From NCBI GenBank assembly GCA_963662155.1, contig OY759261.1, positions 35,252,522-35,316,521 of the forward strand: 64,000 nt of DNA, read 5' to 3'. A program made the translations under genes and the position numbers. Origin of the DNA: Lamellibrachia columna (lineage: Eukaryota > Annelida > Polychaeta > Sabellida > Siboglinidae). The notes under the pieces were generated by a model that saw only the letters and a list, made by a program, of their open reading frames with translations, ran no database searches and had not been told where the DNA came from. Shown piece after piece: positions 34,654 through 46,548 of the stretch. Position 1 is the stretch's first letter, and each line of letters opens with the position of its first letter.

Positions 34654-35770
34654 TTGCACAATCTAAATTCTGTGATGGCGCCGTCCAAACAGCAGGTAAA
34701 GGCCACCAGGCATTTAATATGCAGCAGTTGTAGCAACTGGGTGGACTTTGTCAAGTCCGGGTGTGAGGAGTCCTGGGCTGAGGTTCAGGCGGATAGTTTG
34801 CGTATTGAGTGTAAGGGATGTGCGAAGATGAAGGGACTAGAGGTGGAGATGGAATAGCTGAGGTATTAAAGATGGGAAGAGGTGGGTTGTGCCAGTGGGG
34901 GGACAGTGGATGATAAAGTGGGGAAGGTGATGAGAAAGATGCTAGGTAAAGCTCACCTCAGCCTGGGAGAAGGCTAAGAGGAGGTAAGGTGACAGGACGG
35001 AAGGAGACTGGATGTAAGGAAATGGGATGGAAGGAGATGGGAGGGAAGGAAACGTGAGGGGAGGAGACGAGGAAGGGAGGAGATGGGAGGGACGGCTATG
35101 GAAGTGAAGGCATCAGTAGAGCAATATAACCAGGAGATGGGAGGGAAAGGTGACGTGTTGATGGGCGAGAGGGAGATGGACAACATGATGCCTGGTGACA
35201 CGACTGCGGGACAGAATGCGACGAGCTACTCTGAGGTAGTGATAGAGGGGTGAGGAGGAGAGCGAAGGTGTGCGTGGGTGATTCAATAGTCAAGAAGACT
35301 GACAGAGCGCTAAACAAGGGGCAAAAATAGAGGCTATCACAGAGAGGGTGGAAAAATTGTGGGTCCAGGCAAGGGAGGTTCTATTTTACTACACGTAGGG
35401 TATAACAATACAAAGAGGGAGGGTTCAACTGCCATAGTTAGGAAATACAGGCAGATAGTTAGAAGAGCTAAGCAGACACAGGTTGAACTACTAATTCTGT
35501 CAGTGATTCTACCGGTAATGGGAAGCAGAGGACAGGGATATAACAATTGCAGGAGGATGGCAATTAACACGTTAGTTCAGCAACTATGTAGGGAAGAGGA
35601 AGTTGGATTTGTGGGGATGTTTTGTTGGGCTGGGCTGATATATACATGAGGGATGGGCTTCATCTTAGTGGAAAGGGTGCAGCAGTGTTTGCTGATGAAC
35701 TATCAGAAGCAGTCAAAAGTGGCATGGGAAGCATAACAAATATTTTTGGTAGCAAGCATTGTTTAAACTA
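34654..35770 (+). pseudogene. LINE ORF1: zinc-finger-like and SGNH-esterase-like domains
   Basis: The start reads M-A-P-S-K and then HLICSSCSNWVDFVKSGCEE, a C-x2-C ... C ... C-x2-C zinc-binding-like pattern (second pair ECKGCAKM). About 0.5 kb on, in changing frames, come VCVGDSIVKK (SGNH block I, G-D-S), then GPGKGGSILLHVGYNNTKRE (block III-like, usual V-G-T-N-N), VILPVMGSRG, and RDGLHLSGKGAAVFADELS (block V, D-x-x-H). This order is known from ORF1 proteins of CR1/L2-type LINEs. Frameshifts separate the blocks, and G-Y-N-N replaces G-T-N-N. Confidence 0.7.
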
Positions 35771-36905
35771 GAAGCGCAGGGGGGTTACTTAGTGGTGCCT
35801 AAAAAAGGACAAGAGGCCACTAGTAAACACAAACCAGTAACAAAATGTCTGGAAATTTCTGAAGCTGGGTATAAATGTATGTGTTTAAATGCAAAGCATA
35901 GTAAAAAAACGAATTAAACATTATAGTAGAAGATATTAACCTTCACGTAATTGGTATAACTGAATGATGGGTCAACAAAGACATATCAGATGCTGAATTA
36001 GGACTGACAAAATATGTAATGTTTAGTAGAGATCGAACAGGAAGAAGGGGAGGGGGAGTCATTTAGTATATTGAAGAATCTATTCAGACTTACAAAATGC
36101 AATTAGAAAGGGAAGCAAATTGCGATAAAGCTGTTTGGTGCAATATAGTAACAGGAAATTCGACATTAACTATTGGATTAGTTTACTGAAGTCCAAACAT
36201 AAACGAAGAGGATAACAGACAAATACAAAATTATTTCAACCACGGACGCATATGATGGAAATCTCTAGAGAGTACGGGGGGTGGGGACCAACAGTTTCTA
36301 CTTTTAATTCAGGATAGCTTCCTTACTCAACATGTGCTAGAACCAGGGGAGATAATGTATTAGATTTAGTTTCGTCTTCACAACACGAATTAGTGGGTAA
36401 TGTCAAAGTACATGAGCCATTGGGTAACAGTGATCATAATCAAATACATTTTGACATCAAAGTAAAATCAGAAAGTACAAATAAAATAAATACAGTAGAA
36501 ACTTCCACAAAGGTAGATAGATATGAGAAAATACTTAGCAAAGCTAGATTGAAACACCATGCTGAGGAATAAGACCGCAATTGAATGTTGAAACATTCTA
36601 AAATATGAAATTGATAATTGTGTTACGTTGAGAAAACAAGGAAACCGATCTAGAAACACTTGTCAAAAGAAGCTATTAGAAAAATAGGGTACACGCAAAC
36701 TATGTGGAGGGTTTATAGGCGTACCAGAAAGGATGAAGACTACACAAATTACAAAGAGGCACTTCACTTTTACCTCCTACGGAATACAAGGTAAAGTTTT
36801 AGAATGGATAGCTGATTTTCTATTAGATAAGAAAATGTGAATTATGGTAAGAAGTGAATATTCTGAATGGTTTGATATCATTAGCGGTGTTCCGCAAGGA
36901 TCATT

Positions 36906-37945
36906 TGCTGTAAAAATAAAGTAATTTCAGAACAATGTCCAACATGGACAGTGTAACACATTTTTTAACAACACATCAGGTTTTCTCTTTGAAAACAAAA
37001 ACGTTGTATTGTTCGATAACAAAGTTACATTATCTAAAAAGGAACTGATGGCACTTCTCCTTTGAACCAAATAAATAATAGGGTGTGGTATCATAACACT
37101 TCAAAAGCAGTCCAAAATGTGTTCATTTAGAACTTCTAATACCAAAAACAGATGCATATAATTATGTGGGCAGCAAAATCAGATGTTCTCATTTAGCTAG
37201 TTGAGGGAGCTAATATTCTGTTCATGCTTCTCCACAAAAATGCCAGGCAAAATAGACAGATTTCTTTCATTTGTATGAATTTACTTGATAATAAGATACA
37301 ATACCTGTGACCTTTTGAACAATTTACACCCTTAGATCAGATGATTTCAGTACAGACACCTGAAAGGCTTGAGGCAACATGTGCAAAGAACATGGTGAAC
37401 AGCTAAGCTTAGAATTGCTTCCTCAACTGATTTAGCCTGTCTCAAATACGGTTCATTGGTGTCCAAATATATAGTGTGTGAATAGTTTATGTAACATCTG
37501 CAGTCGATTTAATAAAAATGCCTATTTTTGTTCGAATCATCAAAAAAAATGTATTTCAATTGTTAGATCTGGTAAGGATCAAAATAGTGGATATCCAAAA
37601 TGTTAAACATTGTGTGGGTCAATGCTGATCATGGGCGTGAATACCCAATTTTTAGGCCCTCATATAGCTGTAGAAGAAGCAAATCTTGATGAAACTTGCC
37701 AAAGTTGTCTTTGTTGAAAGATAAGACCATTTTTTATCCCTAAAAAAAATTAAAAGTGGGATATTAATCTAAACAAGCAAACAGCAAAGCTCATAAGTTT
37801 AGAAAATCAAAGTGTTCCATTTTTCATGACTTCGCTCATAATAATGCTAATGACCTATACATGTCAAACATGCTTAGAAGAAGACACTGAGTTTTTTCTG
37901 CAGGTTGTATTCGTCTATTTCCACAGAGACTGTAGGTGGAAAATA
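36906..37945. other. No gene recognised
   Basis: AT-rich sequence right of the LINE breakpoint. It could be another low-copy repeat (for example TTTTAGGCCCTCATATAGCT at about 37650), but no copy occurs in the window to prove it. Confidence 0.35.
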
Positions 37946-37950
37946 GCCAC

Positions 37951-38135
37951 GTCTCTGTGACGCCCAGCATGTCAGCCCCACGCCATGTTGCTGTAAGTAC
38001 AGCGGTCGTTCCACAGGACGAGTCACAGTACGCCATGCATGTCTCTGTGACGCCCAGTATGTCAGCCCCTCGCCATGTTGCTGTAAGTACAGCGGGCGTT
38101 CCACTGGACGAGTCTCGGTACGCCATGCATGTCTC
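37951..38135. repeat. 90-bp direct repeat x2
   Basis: GTCTCTGTGACGCCCAG starts at 37951 and again at 38041. The copies share GCCATGTTGCTGTAAGTACA and differ at several bases. Both strands are open across it, but no family is recognised. Confidence 0.85.
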
Positions 38136-39037
38136 TGCCAAATGGTTTTCTGGCGTAATGTTTGCTGTTGTTTCACCTGTTCGCGTAGATATTGTCGTGT
38201 CATAGTCGGCGATGTCCCTTCCGTAGTTGTCATAGGGCGATAACGATTAATTCCAGCAGTGTTTGCTCCGTGAGATTTTGTAGTTGCACATATTTGAAAG
38301 GACCTTAGCATACGTCGTTAGCGAAATAGTTGGTAGGCAACTCATCACGTTGACCCCGATAGTCAATAGTTGTGCGAAGGAGAACGTATTGGTCATGTTA
38401 GTAAACACAGTCAGTCAATGGTTCTGCAGCACACTGATGGATGACGGCAGCCCATTCTAGAATGAGGTTTTGAACACACAGATGCGTTTATAACACTTGT
38501 TAATTTGATTGGCCGAATAGTTAATTTGCATCAATCCAATATGGCGGGCAGCTTCAAATAGATACTAAAACAACCCATGTGTTTTGCTTCTAGATATTTT
38601 ATAATGTAGATATAGACAAACAGCGACACAAGCTTGTTTTGTTCAATTAATTTAATATTGCATGTTTTTCTTCAAATTTTTTTATTATTCCCTCTTCAGT
38701 TAGACGTATTTAATTGACTGCAGCTTATGTTAAATTATCAAATATATGACAGTTAATGTTGTCATTTGATTGGCAAATATACTGATGTTGACCCGTGTTG
38801 ACTATTTGCGCCGCATCGATTACCCGACCTGTGCCGCGGCAATAAAACATCCAGTAGTGAGGATTTGAATAATTTATATGGGCGATCAGTGTGATATCGC
38901 AAGGACAATAAGTAGTTTTCCATCAGTGTTTGCGATGGAATAGAGCGTAGTTGAATTTCGCAGCGCACCAGTCGTCTCCAAACCAGTCGTTACTCTTCAA
39001 CGAATCAAGTAGCCGTGGTCCTTAAGATTGTTTCACG
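38136..39037. other. Upstream region of the plus lectin-type gene
   Basis: No coding sequence recognised. CAGTCGTCTCCAAACCAGTC lies near 38965, about 70 bases before the start codon, and is probably 5' untranslated. No clear TATA element. Confidence 0.35.
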
Positions 39038-39095
39038 ATGCAGCGTCTGACGACCAATGCCTTGACACTGATAACATTGATCGGCATAGCGTGCG
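39038..39095 (+). CDS. Exon 1: signal peptide
   Basis: ATG follows TTTCACG. It encodes MQRLTTNALTLITLIGIAC, a short polar start and a hydrophobic core, then ends with one base before the donor G|GTATGT. Phase 1 fits exon 2. Confidence 0.7.
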
Positions 39096-39630
39096 GTATG
39101 TAATTATATGATAGTTCACGAAAAGCTATTTTAGTCTCTATGACAAATCAGTTGTACAACTAACAACAGCAGCTCCATCTAGCAATGTTGATCAAAATGT
39201 AATCGTCCACAGTTCTAAGCTTTTTTTTGTGGTACGGATATTTCCTGAGGACATCAAATGTGTTTGGATAGTTTACGAAATACCGATGCAAGCCGTATGT
39301 TCTGTTTGAACTATCTAGATAAAATACACCGGTTAAATTGGCATCGACAAATATAGACCTATACCTATATTTGAACTTATTGGCGATACCGAGAGGATGA
39401 CGAAGACATATTGATTGTGGCCAGGATTTTAAATATTGTTTCGCGCATGTACGACCGACCGCTTAATGCAAGTAATAGTGATATATTAAAAGTGTAGTCA
39501 AATGCCCCAATTTGATATGACAATTGTACAACTGACGGTACACGCATGTACGTAGTGTGCACGTATGTATGGACGAACGTAGGAACGGATTCGATGATCG
39601 ATGTGACGTCATCCCTCTGGTGTGTTGCAG

Positions 39631-39840
39631 TGACAACCGAAATGAACATTGCGTATGACAAGCCGGCGTTCATGAGTTCTTTGTGAAAAACTAAGGTGGC
39701 CTCACTCGGAAATGACGGAGACAAAGCAACAAACTTCGGCACAGATCGGGAGGACAATGCGTGGTGGGCTGTAGACTTCGGGGAGGCGAGAACCAGTGTC
39801 ACCGGAGTACGCATCACCAACGTAGACAACATAAACTATA
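39631..39840 (+). pseudogene. Exon 2: first half of the jelly roll, TGA at 39684
   Basis: Acceptor TGTTGCAG, donor A|GTAAGT; 210 bp, the same length as the minus-copy exon. Encodes TTEMNIAYDKPAFMSSL, stop, then KTKVASLGNDGDKATNFGTD and REDNAWWAVDFGEARTSVTG. The stop lies in a loop that is K-F-R in the other copy. The whole segment from 39679 to 39696 differs from that copy, while both sides match well. Confidence 0.85.
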
Positions 39841-39904
39841 GTAAGTAGTGTGGGTTATTGACGTAATGGTGATCAAAAAGGCGTGCATGTATAAACAAGC
39901 GCGG

Positions 39905-39910
39905 GAATGT

Positions 39911-39983
<73 letters not shown>

Positions 39984-40050
39984 CGTGCGTGCGTTCGCGC
40001 GGGAGCGCGCGTGCGTTTGTGTGTGTATGTGTGTGTGTGCGCCCGCACGC
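39905..40050. repeat. (TG)n microsatellite with GC-rich end
   Basis: Runs of TG from about 39909 to 39978, then TGCG/CGCG/TGTG mixtures to about 40050. Confidence 0.95.
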
Positions 40051-41756
40051 GCTGATAGGGCAGAACGTCAAGGGGATCCCCTATTCGGGCTTACTTTTTG
40101 ACCTCGTCTCGTTGACATACCGAATGTCGCAGTGGCAAAGGAGCGTGTATTCAGAAGAACGCCTAGCACTAGTAGTAGCTTTAGTAAAGACAATTCAGCG
40201 TCCGTGCTAAGTGATGACCAGTTTATTACTGAAGTGAGCTTTGTTACGGTTCCAAGTGTCCATTCACAGTTGCTTTAAATAACTATTGCTGCGTTTTTAA
40301 TTATTTAAATTATGTGTAATTTTGTGTGTGGTTTTAGATTAACAGTGCGCATTCCATATTAGGCTTTTCCAAATATATGTTACTTTTACTGTTCAGACGA
40401 ATCGGGCATATTTCGTTCCGTATTTTAATATGCAGCATATATAATGAAATATTTGTCAATTAATAAATACTTTCCAGTGTTTAAAGTGCTGTCCCAGGTG
40501 AAATTAGATGACAAGAAGTGCTGACACCATTTTTCAGAGTTTGGATCCGCCCACGATATCACGCATCTCGTCAAAACTTGGCAGCTGTGACTATCTTAGT
40601 CACCAATACTCTTTTTTATGATGTTGAAATTTACGGTCCACCACTCTCTTTGTCTTGCTGCCGTACTACTACTTAGTTGGTAGTGTTGAATGGAAAATAT
40701 CGCGGGGGTGGGGGGGTGAGCTAATTAACCCACTAGTTTACCACATGGCGGAGCAACAGGTTATATTCGAACAAATTCAAAATTGTATACCAAATGGGGT
40801 CATGGCCCAATCCCAACTAAATACGCCACTGTTGGTTGCCATGTCGTATTTTTTCATTGAATTCACTCAAAAAATAGTTGTGTATCATAAGGAATGCAAA
40901 TGGTTTGCGGATATTATTAGAGCATTTTGATGTCCTTTCCCTACGTGCACTGTTAAAGCTATCCAATGCGTTCCACATTTATATGCACTTATTAATATAA
41001 AGTTCGTGATACTAGAAGAAATACGATAAAGCATATCGTCCGTCAATGTACGTTTAGTAACGTTTTTTGTGTGCAAATTGACCGTTTCGCCTCGAAATCG
41101 GTGTTCACATCCGGGGCATAATCATCCCACCGTTACTGCGTACAAAACCAAATGATGCAAACTTCATAGACAACAACTACGACACATATAAACCTAGTAT
41201 ACTGTTATAAATAAGGGTCATCAACTAGTAGTAAGATAAATTGTATGAATAATATAACATGTTGTTGAGAGCACACGCTTTGTTGGTAATGTTCATTGCA
41301 ATAGCACAATAACAAACAAAGTCCTAAAAACAAAGCTACAAAAGGAATATTTACGACTAAGTGAGTAACCCGGCGTCGCACGTGGAGAAAATCAGCCATA
41401 TGTAGTTTATAATTAAAGCAATGTCTATTGATATCTACAATATTACAAATATGGAACTTGCATATGTAAGCTATGCTACTTCTTAGACGCTTTCGACCCC
41501 GGGCGTCAAACTTTCTACGGTTCATCTACGTCCCAAGGAAGGAATCGTAGCACAATTTGTTTAAATTCTCCGTTGGTTAGGACCCCAATCGGCACCCGAT
41601 TTGCGGTGGTGCGCAGAACAGCCGGCAGCTGCATAAATCGGTTCCTGGTTCATTCCATAGACGTGCTCTGCACACTATCCGATTCATAACAGTGGCGCCA
41701 CACGGTGGACCGGACACCAGTCAAGCAACAACCACTCTCGCCAGCGCTGAATGCTG

Positions 41757-41972
41757 CAATAACTTGACAAGTACTTAAGGTTGCTCCATTCATCTAGGTA
41801 CATAACTTGACAAGTACTTAAGGTTGCTCCATTCATTTAGGAACATAACTTGACAAGTACTTAAGGTTGCTCCATTCATCTAGGTACATAACTTGACAAG
41901 TACTTAAGGTTGCTCCATTCATCTAGGTACATAACTTGACAAGTACTTAAGGTTGCTCCATTCATCTAGCGA
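41757..41972. repeat. 43-bp minisatellite x5
   Basis: CATAACTTGACAAGTACTTA and AGGTTGCTCCATTCATCTAG recur every 43 bp in five near-identical units. Confidence 0.93.
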
Positions 41973-41995
41973 CATATTTGTACATATCATTGTTA

Positions 41996-42200
41996 CATTT
42001 TCAAATACAGCTGCACATAGGAAAACATAGGAAAACATAGGAAAACATTTTCAAATACAGCTGCACGTAGGAAAACGTGTAATTCCACATTTGAAAACAT
42101 AGGAAAACGTGTAATTCCACATTTGAAAACATAGGAAAACGTGTAATTCCACATTTGAAAACATAGGAAAACGTGTAATTCCACATTTGAAAATTCCGAT
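41996..42200. repeat. 32-bp minisatellite, about 4 copies, plus shorter derivatives
   Basis: ACATAGGAAAACGTGTAATT and CCACATTTGAAA make the main unit. Left of it, ACATAGGAAA repeats of 11 bp and two ACATTTTCAAATACAGCTGC-like blocks appear to be derivatives. Confidence 0.85.
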
Positions 42201-42728
42201 GCATTCCACTTGAAATGTTAACCATCAAGACCCGCACCCCCGGAGGAATAAAACAAATAAAATGAACCAACCAACCTTGACTCCCGCGCTCGTATGATAT
42301 ATTTCAGCCCTAAACATGCATCATAGTACACGTATAGACAATTTGTGGTAGAATATATAACACTAGATGATTTGGTACTACAATGTTACACAGAATGGGC
42401 ACCGAACGGGGTGTATCAACGAACAGCATTCAGTGGGCGCTGAATATTATGATGTTGTTGTCATATGCGGATAAACAGTTATATAATGCAACCAAATGAA
42501 ATCACCAAATGTGAAGCAATGATAAATATATTAATGAATGTTTTATGTTGCGCAATGGTAATCGACGTCGCTATTTTGTCTGTTCACCCAGTGATTGCCA
42601 GTAGGTGGCTACACCGGTCAATCACTGCTGGTTGAATAGCCTCGTTCCATGCCGTTTCGCGACACAGAAACATATCTACAATTGCTTCCAATTTGGTAAG
42701 CAATTGCACTTATGTCGACTTTTTCCAG

Positions 42729-42956
42729 ATCGACTAAAAAATTTCACCGTGGGTCTGACGGACCAGGACCTTAGAACCGTCAATGGACCAATCAGCGAGG
42801 TGCCTTTCCTGAAATGTGCCACACACGGAAGATTGGGACGAGCACAAACCGTCACATTGACTTGTGAACATCCACGCTACGCCAGGCGGCGCTACTTGTT
42901 CGTGGCTGCGAACGTAACTAGATTCTTCCATCTGAGCGAAATAGAAGTGTTTGACG
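42729..42956 (+). CDS. Exon 3: second half of the jelly roll
   Basis: Acceptor TTTTTCCAG, donor G|GTAAGC; 228 bp. Encodes [52 protein letters not shown] and HLSEIEVFDG. The two cysteines and the final E-I-E-V-F are typical of the fold's last strands. The frame is open. Confidence 0.88.
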
Positions 42957-44896
42957 GTAAGCTGAGGAGTTTGTTTAGTATATTCATGTTTACGTCCACC
43001 TGGTATATTTCCAACAGAAAAGTTCTCTTTTAACGACAATCTAATTACTTCGAATCTGTTGAAAGGCATCGGTGAAATATATACTACTGAACCATTCATT
43101 TACTTCCTTTATGGTGGACACTGCTCTCTCCATTGCATAGGCAACGCATACAAGACATGAAAAATATGTTTTAGATCACCAATAGCTGCAACCCTAGCTG
43201 CCTGCTACAAAATTCGTAACCCTTTTCAAGACAAAAACGTTGTGACAAATCCAATCTAGTGTTGTGATCATCCTTGTATTCATTGTCTGACTTTCTCCGA
43301 TGAGAACATGCCTTGTTTTATTGTGGGTGACTCCGGTTGAGAAAGTTAAAACTAAAGAATACAATTACGACACTGATGACTGAATCGGTTGATGACAATG
43401 ATGGCTGAATCGGTTGATGACAATGATGGCTGAATCGGTTGATGACAATGATGGATGGTGTGAGTAGCTGGTGGGAGAAATGATTTAAGTGACAGGTGAG
43501 AGAGAAATTTGAATTTTTTAATGAGAATGACGAGTGTGTGCTTGATGGGAACTATGTTTGGAGAAGTTGAGATGTTGGCTGGTGAAACCTGAAATGAACT
43601 CGCCTGGCTCGTTGGCCGGAGGACATTTGTTGTCGCATTATGCTACATGGGGTGAAGAGAATTGAGGATGGAATGAGTGAGAGCTGACCATACATGCTGA
43701 AAGTGATGACGTAATGACGACTGTCGGCGGGAAAGTTTGATGATAACGACGATATGTGTGTCCTAGTGTAGTTCCCATTTAGGTAGGATTAATTATTCAC
43801 AGTCGTGTATTTGCAAGTTATGGTGTGTTGTTTTCAACTAACGATTGATTCAGTTCCTGCTTCAAAGTGGAATATTGGATGAAATACTAAAGTAGGGACA
43901 TGTTCGCAACGAAGACATAATACAACAAATGACATAATAATGTTTTACAATGATGAACTACAGTAACGGTCAGGGTCAACACAATAATATATGTATTTCC
44001 TGGTATTTTCTTAACTGTTGGGGTAGGTCGATCGATATCCTTTCTTTTATTATTATCTTCGGGGATATTTTATATTAGTTAGGCATTTGAGTGTTTTTTG
44101 TGTTCTATTGTTTTGAGAGTGTCATGGCTAACTGCCACGACAACTGGCACTGTTCCGATTTCCGTTACATTATACACGTACATCAGAACAATAATTAATG
44201 TTAGCTACGATTTGCCATGTGTCATGCATGTTTCAGTTTGGAATATGGACAGAGTGAACCTGTTAATATAAAAAATACACTTCATCATACACAAAAAATA
44301 CACAAAGACATGTACAGCTGATGAATGATCCGATGCATGGTGTAACAACAGGCTTACAAATAAGTTGTATAGAGGGTTTGAATAAGTATGTGAAATCAAA
44401 TAGTATATTTCCAGATATGTCACAATAGATATAGACATTTTAAAATTAACATAATTTTTTTTCTTCAGAAATTGCGTGCTGTAAAGTGATCCAAAAATAT
44501 CTTATTAGACAGTGTTATGGATCCGTGGTTAGATAGTGCCAGGTGGTAGGGAATATTGTTCCCAACGGCAAGCCGGTGTTGTTAAATGATACTGTTTATC
44601 GGGATTCGCTTCATCATCCACAAGCAATGTCGGGAAACTCGAATTATCGTTTTGTCAACTAGTCAGTTTCACAAACGAATCAACTATATGCAATTGATTC
44701 AAAATGTTACATACAAAGAGTTAAATGACGACATTTATTATTTGTTGCACTATATATTTACGGTATTTTGACAGCAATAGAGGTTTGAATGTAAGCTGTG
44801 CTGCACGTTACGTACTATTAAGTTAAGCCGTATCAATGTGATGAACGCTGAGAGGAACATATCTGATTATGTTCACTTATTTATGTGTAGCCGCAG
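42957..44896. other. Intron 3 of the plus lectin-type gene
   Basis: Includes a 25-bp repeat x3 (TGAATCGGTTGATGACAATG at 43381, 43406 and 43431). No counterpart of the candidate exons seen in the minus copy's intron 3 was recognised. Confidence 0.55.
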
Positions 44897-45099
44897 AACT
44901 CTTCGTTGCCTCTGCTGAGGGATTTCGTGAGTTCGGGGACTGCGCCGTCTTCACTGACCATGACCGCGCCACATGCGAGGCTGTGACGTCATCGGACAAC
45001 CCTCTGGACTTCGTCTTCAGGGCGAACCTCTCGAATTATTTCACTAACTTCGACGCGCGAATCACCTTGCGTGGCGGCAACTGTGGTGATGCCAGTCAG
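44897..45099 (+). CDS. Exon 4: first half of the eight-cysteine region
   Basis: Acceptor GCCGCAG chosen by alignment with the minus copy; donor CAG|GTAGAA; 203 bp. Encodes ELFVASAEGFREFGDCAVF, then RATCEAVTSSDNPLDFVF, ITLRGGNCGDASQ. Open. Confidence 0.85.
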
Positions 45100-45833
45100 G
45101 TAGAAAACGTATTACTTTAATGGGGGGAAATCGTGTGTATAGCCTGTCTAATATAAATTATAAACATGCATGCGATCAAACTCATAATATCAATTTCACT
45201 TGTAAAATCTCAGTATAATTGTGAAAAATGTCTTTTTTTTTAAACTGCGTTACGATAGCCAAGTGCACAGTTTCAATGACACCAGAACTATGATGTTGCT
45301 CAGCCAACCAGTCGTTTATGCAACCACGCATGTGTCCGTCAGTTGTGGCAGTCGAGATGTCCTGTTGGGGAAGTTATGACAGAGATGAAGTAGGAGGGAG
45401 CTTGGGACCGGAAGTGAGCCTCTGTTTGGATAATGATTCGTGTTGTATTGTATACATATAATGTATGTGTGTATGTATGTATTTATGTATGTATGTATGT
45501 ATGTATAATTTTTGCATTTGTGCTTGTTTGCATGCATGTGTGCATGTAAAAATATGGGCATGTTTGCGTGTTTGAACATGTGCATTTATGCATATGTGCT
45601 TATGTGCATGTGTGCGTGCGTGCATGCGTGCATATCTGCATTCTGCATGTGTGTATGTTTGCATACGTACAGGTATGTAGGTATGCTGATACGCCCGTAT
45701 GCACGTACGCACGTTTTGTATGTGTGCGTGCGTATGTGCGCATAAGTAAATAATGTAATATATATTGCAATTCTGGAGACACATGGACGTAAACAGAGAA
45801 AAGTCTGATTATATTTATGAATGCGTTGTCCAG
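45100..45833. other. Intron 4 of the plus lectin-type gene
   Basis: Contains TATG/TGCATG-rich microsatellite sequence at 45455-45745. ATATATATTGCAATTCTGGA near its 3' end and AACCAGTCGTTTATGC near 45308 recur in intron 4 of the minus copy, showing that introns were duplicated with the gene. Confidence 0.7.
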
Positions 45834-46055
45834 GTGCACCTCTACACGGAGGAGAAGCCTCTCAACGCCGGCCCGCTCGACGGCTACTTCAGGCGGTGTC
45901 AGGTGACGGAGACAGAACCACCTGTAGACGGCACCACTGTCTGCTCCTTCGCGTGTGGCGACAATAAACGAGGCTGTGACTACGTTATTGTGCGCGTCTT
46001 CGGACGATACGGGCCAGCGAGATCACTGTGTGAAGTCGAACTGATGTTGAATTAG
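45834..46055 (+). CDS. Exon 5: end of the eight-cysteine region and stop
   Basis: Acceptor TTGTCCAG, phase 0; 222 bp including TAG. Encodes VHLYTEEKPLNAGPLDGYFR, RCQVTETEPP, VCSFACGDNKRGCDYVIV, GRYGPARSLCEVELMLN. The ending C-E-V-E-L resembles the last strand of a galactose-binding jelly roll. Confidence 0.88.
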   Translation: MHLYTEEKPLNAGPLDGYFRRCQVTETEPPVDGTTVCSFACGDNKRGCDYVIVRVFGRYGPARSLCEVELMLN

Positions 46056-46548
46056 TTTGGAATGTGCTAAATACGTTTCTTGTCAGAATAATCCTTTCCC
46101 TCGCTGGTTTGCAGGGCCGGATTAACAATGTTGTGGGGGGAGCGGGGGCTTGTCTATGGGTGGTATTTTCTATGGAGGTAATCCCATATCTTATCGTTTA
46201 CTCAGCTATGTTTGTACATATGCATTTGCATAGTGCTGTCGACGACGGCATAGAAACACGCATACAAGAAACTACTGTGCTTGGCGGCCAACAAGAATAC
46301 AATCGTAAATCGACAAACAAGAATTGCAATCGAAACTGGTTCGTTCTCGCTTCAGTAGCAGTGGTCTGCGATGTGCACCCTTCGTTCTCTGATTTTATTT
46401 GAGAGTTTTGGAAACACGTCGCACAGCTCGCTGTTTGTGACGTGCTGATTTCAACTTGTGCCTAGCGCCACACGGAACATTCTGGTGTAGCAGGCGTGTC
46501 ATTGCTTTTCTAATGTAGCTGTCATTGTCCAGGTTTCAAAACCATAGT
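46056..46548. other. 3' flank of the plus lectin-type gene
   Basis: The first 60 bp (GGAATGTGCTAAATACGTTT and CTTGTCAGAATAA) match the 3' flank of the minus copy. No AATAAA signal was found close to the stop. Confidence 0.5.

Larger units (their letters stand above)
39841..42728. other. Intron 2 of the plus lectin-type gene
   Basis: It begins with a (TG)n tract and contains two minisatellites at 41.76-42.20 kb and the dispersed GGCGCCACACGGTGG repeat near 41692. No additional exon recognised. Confidence 0.6.
39038..46055 (+). pseudogene. Secreted FTP/F5-8C lectin-type gene, plus copy, with in-frame stop
   Basis: Five exons (39038-39095, 39631-39840, 42729-42956, 44897-45099, 45834-46055) join in matching phases (1,1,1,0) into 921 coding bases, i.e. 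a 306-residue product if read through. Residues 1-19 form a signal peptide. About residues 20-165 form one FTP/F5-8C galactose-binding-like jelly roll (NIAYDKPAFMSS, DREDNAWWAVDFGEA, VTGVRITN, RLKNFTVGL, HLSEIEVFDG). About residues 166-306 form a second region with eight cysteines ending SLCEVELMLN. Codon 38 is TGA where the minus copy has a sense codon, so this copy is probably a pseudogene. Sequence error is the alternative. Secretion and carbohydrate or ligand binding are inferred from the fold. F-type lectin sugar-binding residues were not confirmed. Confidence 0.75.

Noticed and set aside
37874..38311. 145-codon minus-strand frame as a gene
   Set aside because: Most of its length is the 90-bp direct repeat and its flanks. 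No motif, splice signal or family is recognised.
39684..39686. Selenocysteine codon instead of a stop
   Set aside because: The paralogous position is not cysteine and the surrounding codons are also altered. No selenoprotein relation is known for this fold.
42005..42270. Cys/Phe-rich minus frames at 42.0-42.3 kb
   Set aside because: They are translations of the 32-bp minisatellite inside intron 2 of the lectin-type gene.
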